Program-made: the position numbers and the translations under genes
Assembly (NCBI GenBank): GCA_007844125.1
Contig: CM017567.1
Location: forward strand, 9,420,457 to 9,484,456
Length of the DNA: 64,000 bases
Reading direction: 5' to 3'
Source of the DNA: Sinonovacula constricta
Taxonomy: Eukaryota; Mollusca; Bivalvia; Cardiida; Solecurtidae
Part shown: positions 21,091-33,285 of the stretch, in pieces
Position numbering within the stretch: the first letter of the stretch is position 1
Layout: every line of letters begins with the position of its first letter
The notes under the pieces: generated by a model
What the model saw: only the letters and a program-made list of their open reading frames with translations
What the model was told of the DNA's origin: nothing
Database searches by the model: none

Positions 21091-22950
21091 TTGTTAACTT
21101 TAATAGCTTCTGATACAAAAATACCTGTAACATGGAGTTGCACCCCTTTGTTAACCTTCTATAGCTTCCTTCTAACTCAAATTGTATTCTGTTTGCAAAA
21201 GGTTTTTTCCCACATTTTTATGATGTTAGTGCCCATCTTATGATTTTATATTCATTTCTTAGCCTGTTGTTTTAAATTGTCTGATAAAAGGAATTTATTG
21301 TAGTAAAACATTCTACCAGACCTGAAAGTGCAAGCAGCAATCAGTTGGCTGCAGGTATGGGAGGCCCCGGGTTTGATCCTTGGCCGCGAAGCATGTTAAA
21401 CACAGTGAAGGCAGCACTGTATCTGCTTCAAGTGGGCACTGTTTCCAGATAACTGTTGATGGGTGGATAAACCCAATAGACAAAATAAAACATTCTACAA
21501 TTTTATTCACTCCGTAGCTAATTCAGCTGAGCTGGATCTGCTCTAATCATGTAGGCCTGATCAACTTGTGCAAAAGCAGAATAAAAGTTTTTACACTACT
21601 TTTTTTAAGGTTACCAACACCAATGCCATTGGGTACAAGGTGTAATGAAAATTTAATGAAGATTTAAGATTTTAAGAACATATTGAAACAGCAAGGCACA
21701 ATTTTGATTGCATTTATTTAACATCAATATACATGCTAATGGAAATAGGCTTATTGCAGCAGATTTGGCAGCAAAAAGTGCTGGTTATGATTTGACAGGT
21801 CACAATGCTAACTAGAGGATTAAGATATACACTTCTTGTTGCTAAGTCTCTCAATATATTGTTACATGTGCACACAATAAGCAAAGGACTAAAATGTAGA
21901 AGATCTTTGGGTTATTATTTTGTAGCTGTCATAGGGCAAATATAAAAAGATATTTTCAAATCTCTAGATCCCTGTAACTCATTTGTGTTCCATGAACTCT
22001 TTAAACTTGGTGGATAGAACTACAAGTGTGCACTACACATGACTAATAAGGTTATGTTGTATTTTAGATAACATCTAAATAGAATGGGGGTGTTAGCTTC
22101 ATAGTTGACTACAAACTTTTATGCAGTAGATAGGCTGATTGCAGTAGATAGTGAATTGTCACATGACCAAAGAGCTTACCATGTGACAAGATATGAACGC
22201 AAGAGAGATTACTGCAGAATATAAATTTATGAATTAGTTCAAGTAGAGTCATTGGAAGCTCGCCATTGTAGAGTTCTCTCAAGGTTCAAGTGACAGCAAG
22301 AGGTCACTGTGAAGAAGATTGGTGTTTGTCTAGGCTTGCTTGTGGATATCAGAAGATTACTTAGAAGTAGGATGGGTTATATGTTATACATGCTTATAAG
22401 CAAAAAAAAATAAGACATAAGTCTTGTGTTACTAACAAACAGGTTCAGGAATTACCAATGAACCAAATCTTATCAATAATGTTTTGTGTTGATTTTTAAT
22501 TTCATTGAGATTTTATGGTGAAAATTAGGAAAAAGATATCAAGCATAACTAAGTCTAGTGATTAAACACCTGTGGCATAAATGTTATTTTGGCATAATAC
22601 CATTATTTTATTGGTGAAAAAAAACAGCAGAAAATATTTTTATCAAGTATCTAGATTTTAAATACAAAAAACAACAGAACCCAGTGTCATATCTTGCTCT
22701 TCAGGGCAAATCCATACTTTTCACTATTGGCATTGGGACATACACCATGTTCAGTTCTTTCTTTACACCAGGTGATATGTACAGTTTACAACCACTTTTA
22801 TTATTTGTTTAAATTATCCTTTTTGTATTTTATTTCGACATTGTTTTTTGTACATCACTTAAATCATATATTTTATATTTGCTGAATTAAATAATTATAT
22901 ATTTTTAAATAATTAAAATTGATGTACTTGTTTTATGATCTTTCTTTATT
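21091..22950. other. intronic or intergenic sequence before the 35-bp array
   Basis: AT-rich sequence with a SINE copy at 21,330-21,495. No coding segment recognised. The open frames at 21,052-21,243 and 22,694-22,885 are hydrophobic chance frames. Confidence 0.4.
21330..21495 (+). mobile_element. tRNA-derived SINE, family B, partial copy
   Basis: It has a B-box-like ccccgggtttgatccttggc, then the family tail with cacagtgaaggcagcactgt, ctgcttcaagtgggcactgt and ccagataactg. Related copies lie at 25,870-26,155 (reverse) and 44,235-44,540. Confidence 0.75.
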
Positions 22951-24600
22951 ATTAAACATGGAAACATTGTCATTAAAAGAAAAATATTAAACTTGGAAAC
23001 ATTGTCATCAAAAGAAAAATATTAAACTTGGAAACATTGTCATTAAAAGCAAAATATTAAACTTGGAAACATTGTCATTAAAAGAAAAATATTAAACATG
23101 GAAACATTGTCATTAAAAGAAAAATATTAAACATGGAAACATTTTCATTTCAAGAAAAAGATTAAACATGGAAACATTGTCATTTCAAGAAAAAAATTAA
23201 ACTTGGAAACATTGTCATTAAAAGAAAAAAATTAAACTTGGAAACATTGTCATTAAAAGAAAAATATTAAACATGGAAACATTGTCATTAAAAGAAAAAT
23301 ATTAAACATGGAAACATTGTCATTAAAAGAAAAATATTAAACATGGAAACATTGTCATTAAAAGAAAAATATTAAACTTGGAAACATTTTCATTTCAAGA
23401 AAAAAATTAAACTTAGAAACATTGTCATTAAAAGAAAAATATTAAACTTGGAAACATTGTCATTAAAAGAAAAATATTAAACATGGAAACATTGTCATTA
23501 AAAGAAAAACATTAAACATGGAAACATTGTCATTAAAAGAAAAATATTAAACATGGAAACATTGTCATTAAAAGAAAAATATTAAACATGGAAACATTGT
23601 CATTAAAAGGAAAATATTAAACATGGAAAAATTGTCATTAAAAGAAAAATATTAAACTTGGAAACATTGTCATTAAAAGAAAAATATTAAACTTGGAAAA
23701 ATTGTCATTAAAAGAAAAATATTAAACATGGAAACATTGTCATTAAAAGAAAAATATTAAACTTGGAAACATTTTCATTTCAAGAAAAAAATTAAACTTG
23801 GAAACATTGTCATTAAAAGAAAAATATTAAACATGGAAACATTGTCATTAAAAGAAAAATATTAAACTTGGAAACATTTTCATTTCAAGAAAAAGATTAA
23901 ACATGGAAACATTGTCATTAAAAGAAAAATATTAAACATGGAAACATTTTCATTTCAAGAAAAAAATTAAACTTGGAAACATTGTCATTAAAAGAAAAAT
24001 ATTAAACTTGGAAACATTGTCATTAAAAGAAAAATATTAAACATGGAAACATTGTCATTAAAAGAAAAATATTAAACTTGGAAACATTTTCATTTCAAGA
24101 AAAAAATTAAACTTGGAAACATTGTCATTAAAAGAAAAATATTAAACATGGAAACATTGTCATTAAAAGAAAAATATTAAACTTGGAAACATTTTCATTT
24201 CAAGAAAAAAATTAAACTTGGAAACATTGTCATTAAAAGAAAAATATTAAACTTGGAAACATTGTCATTAAAAGAAAAATATTAAACATGGAAACATTGT
24301 CATTAAAAGAAAAATATTAAACATGGAAACATTGTCATTAAAAGAAAAATATTAAACATGGAAACATTGTCATTAAAAGAAAAATATTAAACATGGAAAC
24401 ATTGTCATTAAAAGAAAAATATTAAACATGGAAAAATTGTCATTAAAAGAAAAATATTAAACTTGGAAACATTGTCATTAAAAGAAAAATATTAAACATG
24501 GAAAAATTGTCATTAAAAGAAAAATATTAAACTTGGAAACATTGTCATTAAAAGAAAAATATTAAACTTGGAAAAATTGTCATTAAAAGAAAAATATAAC
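22951..24600. repeat. 35-bp satellite-like array, about 47 copies
   Basis: The unit starts attaaacatggaaacattgt and ends cattaaaagaaaaat. Unit starts at 22,951 and 22,986 fix the period at 35. A second variant type has acattttcatttcaagaaaa in place of acattgtcattaaaagaaaa and recurs as single units among the common type. Short-range repetition of the variant pattern suggests amplification of multi-unit blocks. It is A-rich on the + strand and non-coding. Confidence 0.95.
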
Positions 24601-25411
24601 AAGGTGACAAAACCATTGACTATTAAACATCTAACCTTCACATTTGGTTTCCCCTCTCTATTACACAGACTTGTTCCTACTTCAAATACTTTCTGTCTGA
24701 TTGGTGAAAATTAAAAATAAACACCAAGCAGTCTGATTGGTTAACAGAACAACTCAAATATTTATGTTAGATTAAGGGACCTTGTGAGGATCAGTAAATT
24801 ATAGTTCCATTTTACATTTCCCTGTAAGCATAAATGGTATGGCAATGTCTTACTTTTGACGAGCACAAATTGATCCAATCTACAGGTCAGGTCACATGCC
24901 TTTGAAAACATTTGCTGCCACTGTGCAGACAAAAAAGGACAAAGGCTCTGATAACAAGATTTGTATGAAATTATTACACATTTGAGATAGTTTTTATAAT
25001 ATTTTTTATATAGTTTTCAAAATGTTTTGTGATTTTTTAAAAATGTTCATAGTCAAGTATAAATATTAAACTGTTAGGATAAATCTAAGTTTGAGGCATA
25101 TTTATCGTGTGAAACGTTTGTACCTTGGCAACAGTTTCAATTAACACAAACATGATCTCTACTATGGTCACATACTTTTTTGAGATGTCAGTGGTTTCTG
25201 TAGCGTTGTGAAAAGTAGCCTGTGTGACTAGTGTGAAACTGATTAGGACATGTGATCCATAAGAGACACAATAAAGGAAATAATAAATATGATTCAAATG
25301 CCACCATGTAAGATGATGCAAAAGCATTGCTTTCAAGAAAAGACGTACACAAAAGTAAGTTCTCATTCAGAGGTTACAGTACAGAGGTTACAGTACAGAA
25401 AGCTTGCAACC

Positions 25412-25500
25412 TGTAGCACAAAGTGAACAGGCTTATGCTAAAAATGTGTGAAGCATGTCTGATCAGGATCTACACTTTTTGTTGCTAAGTTTCAATTATT
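25412..25500 (+). repeat. foldback repeat (GATCAG family), right arm
   Basis: Contains catgtctgatcaggatctac and actttttgttgctaagt; the left arm is degraded. Confidence 0.6.
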
Positions 25501-25574
25501 AGGTCTTTGAAATTTTCCATGGAGATATAAACTAAATTGAGCGTTTAGATGGAGATATAAAACAAAAATTAAGT

Positions 25575-25830
25575 GAGGTGCCCAGGGCACAGTGGTAGAG
25601 TTGCCAACTCGCAACTCCTCGGACTGCTAAGCCTCATACCAAGTGGGTTTGAGTTCCGATCATGGCAAAGGCCTTAATTTGGTATGGTCTTTCAGCTGAC
25701 CTGCAATACTCCAGTGTTTTTTCCAAGATGTTTGTCTGGGGTTGTCCTCCACTAAAATAGCTGGATGTCGCTAAATTGACCATAATTGTGTTGCTGCGAT
25801 GTATTTAAAAAATAAAACAAAAAACTAAAA
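25575..25830 (+). mobile_element. SINE, family C
   Basis: The head gcccagggcacagtggtaga (A-box-like) and a B-box-like gggtttgagttccg are followed by ggtctttcagctgacctgca, atgtttgtctggggttgtcc, tagctggatgtcgctaaatt and gaccataattgtgttgctg, then an A-rich end. It is the most complete copy of this family here. Confidence 0.8.
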
Positions 25831-25869
25831 ATTTACTGTGTTCTGTATAAATATAGCAGTCTCAATGGT

Positions 25870-26155
25870 TTCTGTTTGTTTATTGGGTTTATTGTCCCAA
25901 AAACAGTATTTCAGTTATCTGGAGACGGTGTCCACATGAAGCAGATAAAGTGCTGCCTTCACTGTGTATAGCATGCCAAAAACAGCTGGCATGATACCAC
26001 ACCCAGTCACATTATCCTGACACTGGACCAACCAGTCTAGGAACTACCCTTATATTAGCTTGAGCGTTAGCAAGGGAGCTATACACCTACCATTTTTAAC
26101 GACTTTGGTATGTCACGGCCCGGGATCGAACCCGGGGCCTCCCGTACCTGGAAAA
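25870..26155 (-). mobile_element. tRNA-derived SINE, family B, reverse copy
   Basis: Read on the minus strand: a B box within cccgggttcgatcccgggcc, then a body with aaaaatggtaggtgtatagc, gtgggtgtggtatcatgcca, and the tail cagtgaaggcagcacttta, ending in a wobble of gataactgaaatactg. It matches 44,235-44,540. Confidence 0.8.
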
Positions 26156-26649
26156 GTTGGTTTCTGTCTTTTTTCCAAAAAAGACATAACTTAAATAAGG
26201 AAGGGATGTTCAGTTACTTTAGCAGTTAAGAAACATTAATTTCACATTATTATAAACAATTATATACAAGATTCTATGTTCAATATCCACAACATCCTAT
26301 AATACAAAACATTTTAATGATTTCTTAAAAAAAAATTCTTCATTTGTTATCCTTTTTATTAGATTATAAAAAAATCCCTCTAGAAAAATTAGGTATCAGT
26401 AAGTAGTATTTAAAATAGAACAAAAACATGTCATTAAAATCATTTCTAAACATCAATAATAGTTCACATTTTTTCTGCTGAAGTGTTTTGAAAATTAGTT
26501 TACAAAATACATGTCTGATTTCCCACTCTATTTAGTACAAGAAAAGGACCCATTAACCGTTTGTTAATTAACCTGTTGTTAATTCTTAGTTACTGACTAA
26601 AATCTAAGTTCTTAGTTACTGACTAAAATCTTAATATAATAGTAATAAA

Positions 26650-26760
26650 ACGTGGATAGAGACCAAGCAGCAACAATTGTAGATCAGGTTTAGCCTGTTC
26701 TCGACAGTCTTTTGCTACAATGACTATCAATGTGTCATGCTATCACTGCATAAATTCGTA
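26650..26760 (+). repeat. foldback repeat (GATCAG family), diverged
   Basis: Contains caacaattgtagatcaggtt and tagcctgttctcgacagtct, then tgctacaatgactatcaatg and tgtcatg. Assignment is by its flanking words. Confidence 0.5.
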
Positions 26761-26907
26761 AACTTGCATGATTGCATAATAATTTAGAATAATTTGTTTT
26801 GTTTAAGAGATACATCATAGCGACCAAATTATAGTCATAATACATCCACCTGTTATATTATTGGTGGAGGAAGACTAGACAACTGTCTGGGTAGCACCAT
26901 AGCTCTG

Positions 26908-27015
26908 AGATCAGGCTTAGACAGATCCAGGTCATCTAGCACCCTGCTTGGAGCTGTCTGATCAGGATCTGCCCTGTTTGTTGCAGAGTCTAGCAATGTC
27001 TTGTGGCATGTAGTC
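26908..27015 (+). repeat. foldback repeat (GATCAG family)
   Basis: Contains cttagacagatccaggtcat, then gagctgtctgatcaggatct and gccctgtttgttgcagagtc with a final tagcaatgtcttg. Confidence 0.65.
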
Positions 27016-27931
27016 ACAAATAACTTTTATTGCTGATTAAAATAGCAAAGAATGAAAAAGGTTTAAAAATCAACAATGGTAATATTATGATGCTATCTTT
27101 TAATTATGTAATGCATCATAAGTATTATTGTATCTGTTTTGTTTTACATTATAACATTGTATTTCAATAATCTGGCATATGTGAAATAAGTGTCAGATAT
27201 CAAAATGAGAGTCATTTAATGTAGATATGAAATATTCTACTTCTACTTCAATATAATGTAATTCAAATAATGTTCCATTATTTATAATATTTTGGACGTC
27301 CAAATGATGATATTTCTTAAGTCAGTTAATCTTGGGTAAAGCACTTACTGTCCAGATGTTTCACAATCATTTTATGATGACCACTGGCTGAGTCTGGGAT
27401 TAATTATGCAAAATCTAAGAGTCACTTAGCTGTGCTCAGTGTGCTGTGCATATAGCTTGCTTTGCTCGCCAGCTGGTACATGTCTGGTGATATATCTGTC
27501 ATTACATCATAAAGAGGCATGTAGGGCCAAATCAAAGGAAGCCGAAATAATGTTGATAATTAATAATTTGCATAATTTATTGCTTAAGCATTAGGCTTCT
27601 TATGACAGATTGCTATATAAGAGGCTGTTGTGACTCTGTAGATATAGAAGGAATTCCTTGATTCTAGAAGACACGTCATATATATTTGTAATGGATTATC
27701 CATTGTAATAAGTTGTTGGAACTCCACTGTGTTTTTTAAATTGCTGGTATATTCAGAATAAAGGTGTTTAAACAACTGGCAAGCCATTCTGCTGTTTTTC
27801 CGTACCCGTCTTGTGACTCTGGATAATAATTTACATTAACAACAGCTTGAACTTGAACTTTCAAAACAAACTTTATAATAGTAAGAATAAGATTACAGGG
27901 TAGACTGCTAAACATATGTGTATCTTTCCAG

Positions 27932-28194
27932 ATCTAGAAGCCTTTGTTGGGAACACGAACCATGGACTGGGAACTGGTGGTTATGATGGCCAGTTGGATG
28001 ACAGCCAGTCTGGAACCAAGGGCTTCCATTGTGAAGTGTGTGGGAAGGTGTTTCAACACAACTCGTGGCTGACTCGGCACATGCGTATCCATACTGGAGA
28101 GAAACCGTTTGTGTGTCGAATTTGTCAGAAAAGCTTCAATCAGAAAAGTACCATGGTTTCACACATGTTTGTTCAGCACAATGTTGTGTCATGA
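27932..28194 (+). CDS. alternative terminal exon F: two C2H2 zinc fingers
   Basis: It starts after gtatctttccag and stops at TGA 28,192-28,194. The first two bases (AT) complete a codon begun with G, giving Asp, so the phase equals that of the other five. A Gly/Asp-rich lead ([17 protein letters not shown]) precedes finger 1 (CEVC ... [10 protein letters not shown]) and finger 2 (CRIC ... MVSHMFVQH), joined by a perfect HTGEKPFV linker. Reading residues are H,S,W,R in finger 1 and Q,S,T,S in finger 2. It shares finger 1 with exons B-E but not their lead or the upstream intronic block. Paired AATAAA signals at 29,096 and 29,104 could end the transcript. Confidence 0.88.
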
Positions 28195-29110
28195 ATATTT
28201 TCTACATAAATGTTGAGAAACATTTTGTGGATTTGGGTTAATATGAAAATATTCATGCCATAGAAGTTGTCCCGACATTTTTCTAAAACATTCTGAACTA
28301 TTTCTATGTACATATAAGTCGCATTTGATGTCATGTGGCATAGCAATATATACTGTTTATTACAGTATTATGCTGCCACTTTTTTGGATTCTATAGATGT
28401 CCAAGACACACCAAAGTCCATATTGCCAGGACAGTAGATTAAAACTGCAAACCAAGTATTGATATTAAAACACTAAACAGTCAAAAAACACCACTCATTC
28501 AGTAAAAGTGCGGCCAAAATCTTAAAAGAATGTAGAGCAGCAGTAATTCTAGCTGTTTTCACCATATAGAATGTAATAACAGTTTAACTTAACATTTTCA
28601 AAAATTTATATTTCAATGCTTATTTCTCTTTTCAGTTTAGACTTTAGATATTTCTTGGAGAATTCAAATAAATATATATTCAATAAGCCTTTTATTAATA
28701 GTTTGACCGTAATTGTTTCAAATACATTTTTTCACCCTTGTAAATGTTTGAAAGGCCTTTTGGATGCAACGTGTTTATGGAGCCTGGGTCACCTATCCGA
28801 TTGAACCGTCTCTGACATTGGTTTGTGCTCAAACTGTTTTTCTTCTTGCATATAGTATTATCTGTATTTAATGCAAATTAAAAGTACAGGTGTATAACAG
28901 TTTTATAATTCTTGCATTTTATGTTTTGTTAAACATTTATCAGAAAGTTTTCTGTGTCATTATCACTTACCAATATTTTCTGTTGTTTTTTCATCGATCA
29001 TATGATAAACATCAATCTTACAATTTGTCTATCGCAGTCAAATATTTTATAAGTTTTTATTTGTCAAGACTGTAAATTTTTTATGAGAAGAGAAAAATAA
29101 AACAATAAAA
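28195..29110 (+). other. probable 3' UTR of exon F
   Basis: No coding segment. The interval runs from the exon F stop to two AATAAA hexamers (29,096-29,101 and 29,104-29,109), with no other gene between. It is T-rich, as usual for a 3' UTR here. Confidence 0.5.
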
Positions 29111-29145
29111 CAAATGTTTTTAACTTTTTATTCATTATTTTTATT
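29096..29145. terminator. tail-to-tail polyadenylation signals
   Basis: Plus-strand AATAAA occurs at 29,096-29,101 and 29,104-29,109. Minus-strand AATAAA (TTTATT on +) occurs at 29,127-29,132 and 29,140-29,145. They would serve exon F and INSIG respectively, with cleavage sites that could overlap by tens of bases. The hexamers are common in AT-rich DNA, so use is inferred from position. Confidence 0.45.
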
Positions 29146-32123
29146 TGTAATAAAAATATTAAGACCCCCAACTATAAACCCCCACATTTCTTATACAAGA
29201 CTTGTTTAGCAATACATTCTGTGTAACAGAGAAGTTGGTTTGACACAAGTCTGAAGTGCTGGAGCTAAAAGTCTGAGTGTGCATTACAATATTTGAGCGC
29301 CAGCATCTGGACCACCTTCCCATATTTGGTCCTTCAATCCAATTGGGACACAAAAGCAGTGATAGGATTTGCAAGTCTATCACTGGACCATGGGCGCCAC
29401 ACAATGTCAAACCATGCTTCCCTTCTACACAGACAATAAGATCTATTTATTATTAAACACTAAACATGCCATTCAATCGGTATGTCACAATAGTAAAAAT
29501 TTAAATCATTGATATATGGTAATTTGCATTTTATGCAATACAACAACACATTTAAAAAGAATGTTCCTATGCCATTTTATTATTAAATAGATGTTGAATC
29601 TAGACAGATTTTTAATTATTTGGACTTATTTTTTGTGAATTCATACTTGAAACAATTTAAGAAAACAGACCAACCACAAGACTTCTGCCACAAATGTACA
29701 GCATATTTGAATTTGAAAGTGGCCTGTACACAAATTGGGTAATTCAGATATTTTAACCTTTGCACCAGAAATAGTAAACCACAATGAATATTCAATAAGG
29801 ATGTCAATTTTTAAAATCCTGATATAAGAAATAGGCACATTCCATTTAATGTGTATTAGCATAATGATGAAAATTACAGATGAAAATGATGATCACGTGA
29901 TTTATCAAGCAAAAATTACTCTTACAGATAATTTCCAGATAATTTACAAATTCAATCAGTGAAACAGTCAGTTATGGAAATATTTAATTTTTAAATAACA
30001 AGAGACCTGTCTGCTTCCATATTGAAACTGCATCAGGCATTTAGGAAATATTAATATAGGATATAGGGCAACAACAAAGAATTTGAGAATAATAAAATCT
30101 TATATCACATCATCTTTTTTTATGACAATTCCAATTAATTTCACAACCTTGCCTGACTTTAGCTATTGGCACATTCAACAAAAAACTTAATTTGAGGTTT
30201 TAATGTTTTGGATTAAATTGGCGACCATTTTGAAACATTTGATTTCTCCAGCAATAATCTGTCCAATCAGATGTTTTAATAATGGCCTTAACCCCAAATC
30301 TAGTTTACGATAACCAAAGATTGTAATATTCTGAACATAAATGTTTAACTTTGCTATGATTACATATAATTTGGACTGTTGTCATTAAACATATTTTAAC
30401 ACTTTAAAATACTGTTGGTAATGTTATAAACTATATATTAAATATACACACGTATCACACCTCAAACAAAATAGTAACTTGATTGAGAACAATTTTGCTG
30501 AAACTGTATTTCCACCTATCACAAAAGGATAAGTCAATTGAGCTGCTGAAGCATTTATCTTTTGTAACTAAGCTAGTATAACAAAAAATGTTTCATTTGT
30601 ATGCAAGAAAATGCAAATATACTTAGGATGAAAGATACCAAGTAATTTATTAAGTATTTCTTGCCTATTAAATCTATCTGACATTAGTTGCATGTCATCA
30701 CTGAAAATATTGGTACCATGTACAAATTATGATAAATGGGAACTATTATCGTCTTTCTGTTTGGATTTCCCTGATAAAAATTATACACTGTTTTCAACAT
30801 ATTGAACATATAAAAACACCTATTTCTTAAATGGTTTTTCATATATATAATGTCATATACTGGTTATAAACCTTCCCCGATTGAAACTGAAAATACCAAA
30901 CAAATCAAATTTAAAAAAATGTGTACCACTTCCAAACATCTTAGTTTCAGTTGAGAACACAGAAAAATGAAAAAACTGCAATTTGTTCACTTTTAAAATC
31001 TAAAAAGTCCCTAAACAAAAGTATTCAAAATTTCAGCATGGCAAATATCATATTGTGCAACCCTGAATATCAATACAAAGATTTTTCAGATTATCTCTAT
31101 CTTTCACATTGAGACTTACATGTCTAAAAACTGCTTGGCAGTTTTCCAATGCTTGGCAGTATTTAGTTACATCACACCTCTCATAACACCTCCCCTGTAC
31201 AGACATACAGAATAGTTTTGTTTACCCTCACCTTTAGCCATAGGGTAACATTACATTAACAATGAGGTAAGTAACAAACAATTTTGGTACTAAAAATATC
31301 ATACCCGGCACCGTCATGAAGCGAGTAGTTGAGCTTAATATAAGGTGAGTAAATCTCTAAAATAAGGCAATCAATAGATCCCAGAATTCTCAAACCTTAC
31401 CCTGTATTGCTGATCTTAATAAAAATTCTATCCATTATCCTTCTGTATCTCATGATAAGGAGTAATTATCTAGGTATTTTGCTTACAATTACATGGGAAA
31501 GTAAAATAACATTGCACAGTGCAGATCCTGATCCGACAGCGTTCAGCAAGTTGGCCAAAATTCGATCAATTCATGCTTAGCAAGCTTATGTTAAGTTTTA
31601 AGTTTGTGTATGGTAGGGTGTTACATAAGTTAGTGCTGTTCAGGTTAAGACTTACGACTATAAAAACAACAGAGTTTGGTTGAGAACAATGGAACAGACA
31701 GCCATAACATAGAAAATGTACTCCCCCTATCTGGAGCTCAGATTGTAGTCAATTATGATCTCCATGAAACCTAAACCCCTTAACCCATTATAGTCTCTGG
31801 CGCCACCCACAGATGGCCTGCTTTACTCTCACTGAAGATTGGCTTCATCATCTTAAAGTCTCCAATAGCAAGGGGCTCTGAAACAGCATCTGAACTGGAT
31901 GACACCCAATTGCATCAGTGAACAGCTTTTAAGTGGTTGATCAATGATTCTGGCATTGCAACAGAAGTTGATATATTCCACAGGTAGATTGCACAATCAA
32001 ACTGGATGAACTGTTACAAAAACAATAGAGTATGACAAAAGAACTCCAGACCCGTTTTCCAGTTATCCATGATTCAACAAAATTTGAAGATTCCATCACT
32101 GTATGTGCATCCATTAGTTCTGC
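29146..32123 (-). other. probable long 3' UTR of INSIG
   Basis: About 3 kb downstream of the INSIG stop with no coding segment on either strand that I can recognise. A fragment of the foldback family lies at about 31,513-31,590 (gtgcagatcctgatccgaca). The distal minus-strand signals at 29,127 and 29,140 would make the 3' UTR about 3 kb; earlier sites are possible. Confidence 0.4.
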
Positions 32124-32150
32124 TCAGTCCTTTTTGGGCTTGTCATCATA
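32124..32150 (-). CDS. INSIG: INSIG coding exon 5 (last)
   Basis: A 27-nt exon after the acceptor ttttag (minus strand) reads YDDKPKKD and stop (stop codon at 32,126-32,124). It joins in frame to the GCAGCA|GTAAGT donor of the previous exon. The C terminus has Lys at -3 and -5, a K-x-K-x-x pattern like COPI retrieval signals, which suits an ER membrane protein. The small size makes it the least certain exon; reading through the donor instead would end after four further codons. Confidence 0.75.
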   Translation of the reverse strand, partial: YDDKPKKD

Positions 32151-32733
32151 CTAAAAGAAAACAGAACAGTTTTTTTCTCCAGGAACTGACAATTTGCTTA
32201 ACTTAAACCAGTAGGTATACATGTATAATTGTATATGCACCAAAAAAAAAAATACTGAACAAACCTGGACCATGTTAATAAAATTCCAAGCTATAACTTG
32301 GTTACAAAGCAGACATATGTGAAGCTTCATTCTTTTAATCTAATCTCACTGAGATATTTAGCTAGACAGTATTTGCAGACAAAAGCTTTTATACCAATTT
32401 ATTCATGGAAGTTGAGTCAAAAATATGAATAACTTTAGATGAAAATATTTTCATCAATGTTAAATGTCAATCTAAAAATTCAGATCAAAATTTGAGTTTC
32501 AAGCACCTGAAAGTTGTATTAAAAAAGCAAATGGAAGTTTACATTTTCTGTACAGAAAATTAAAGACATATAAAGACATGTTTTTTATAAAACTGAAAGT
32601 CTCTTTGATTTTGCAGCAAGTTATTTTTTCTAGCAATACTCCATTTAACTTGACAAGGTAGCACAAATATTTAGACTTAGAACTCCTATTTTAAAAGTGT
32701 TAATTTGATATAAACTGGTCATATTTCACTTAC

Positions 32734-32833
32734 TGCTGCTAGTTGTCTGCCAATGTTGCCTATAGTAACACCTCCTGAGAAAAATATACATGGCAGCCAG
32801 GATCTAACAAAGAGGAAGTCAGCTTTTGAGTAT
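32734..32833 (-). CDS. INSIG: INSIG coding exon 4
   Basis: A 100-nt exon with acceptor ctgtttcag and donor GTAAGT. It encodes the last membrane segments of [24 protein letters not shown] followed by [23 protein letters not shown] and GNIGRQLA are the family's most recognisable C-terminal motifs. Its first base completes a Lys codon begun in exon 3. Confidence 0.95.
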
Positions 32834-33054
32834 CTGAAACAGTGACAAATTAACAATTTACAAAAGGTTCTTCCAATTAGTCTTAACTAAATTCTAACAT
32901 GTTCCAGTAATAAACTATAAAACAATGAAAGCTTGTACCCTGCATCATTCACCAATACAAGCATAGAAAGCTGATGTAGAAATATTGCATTTTTTAGTAA
33001 AAGATAAATAAACCATACACATTATCAATCCCTTAGCTAGTAATCAGGTCTAAT

Positions 33055-33285
33055 GTCATTATGATTTTGAAGACTGCACGTTCTACTGCCATTATGATTA
33101 TGAATACTGCACGGTCTACTGCCATTATGATTATGAATACTGCACGGTCTACTGCCATTATGATTATGAATACTGCACGGTCTACTGCCATTATGATTAT
33201 GAATACTGCATGGTCTACTGCCATTATGATTATGAATACTGCACGATCTACTGCAATTATGATTATGAATACGGCACATCTTAAT
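33055..33285. repeat. 33-bp minisatellite in INSIG intron
   Basis: About seven copies of a unit near ctgccattatgattatgaat plus actgcacggtcta. Because 33 is a multiple of three, it makes open frames on both strands, none of them a gene. Confidence 0.95.

Larger units (their letters stand above)
24601..27931 (+). other. intron before exon F
   Basis: No coding segment recognised. It contains foldback copies (25,412; 26,650; 26,908) and SINEs (25,575; 25,870), listed separately, in AT-rich sequence. The minus-strand open frame at 25,085-25,366 has no domain and is not called. Confidence 0.45.

Noticed and set aside
22951..24600. CRISPR-like array of short repeats
   Set aside because: Units are contiguous with no unique spacers, in a eukaryotic intron; it is a tandem satellite.
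25085..25366. 93-residue minus-strand frame
   Set aside because: No domain or repeat relationship found; typical chance frame in AT-rich intron.
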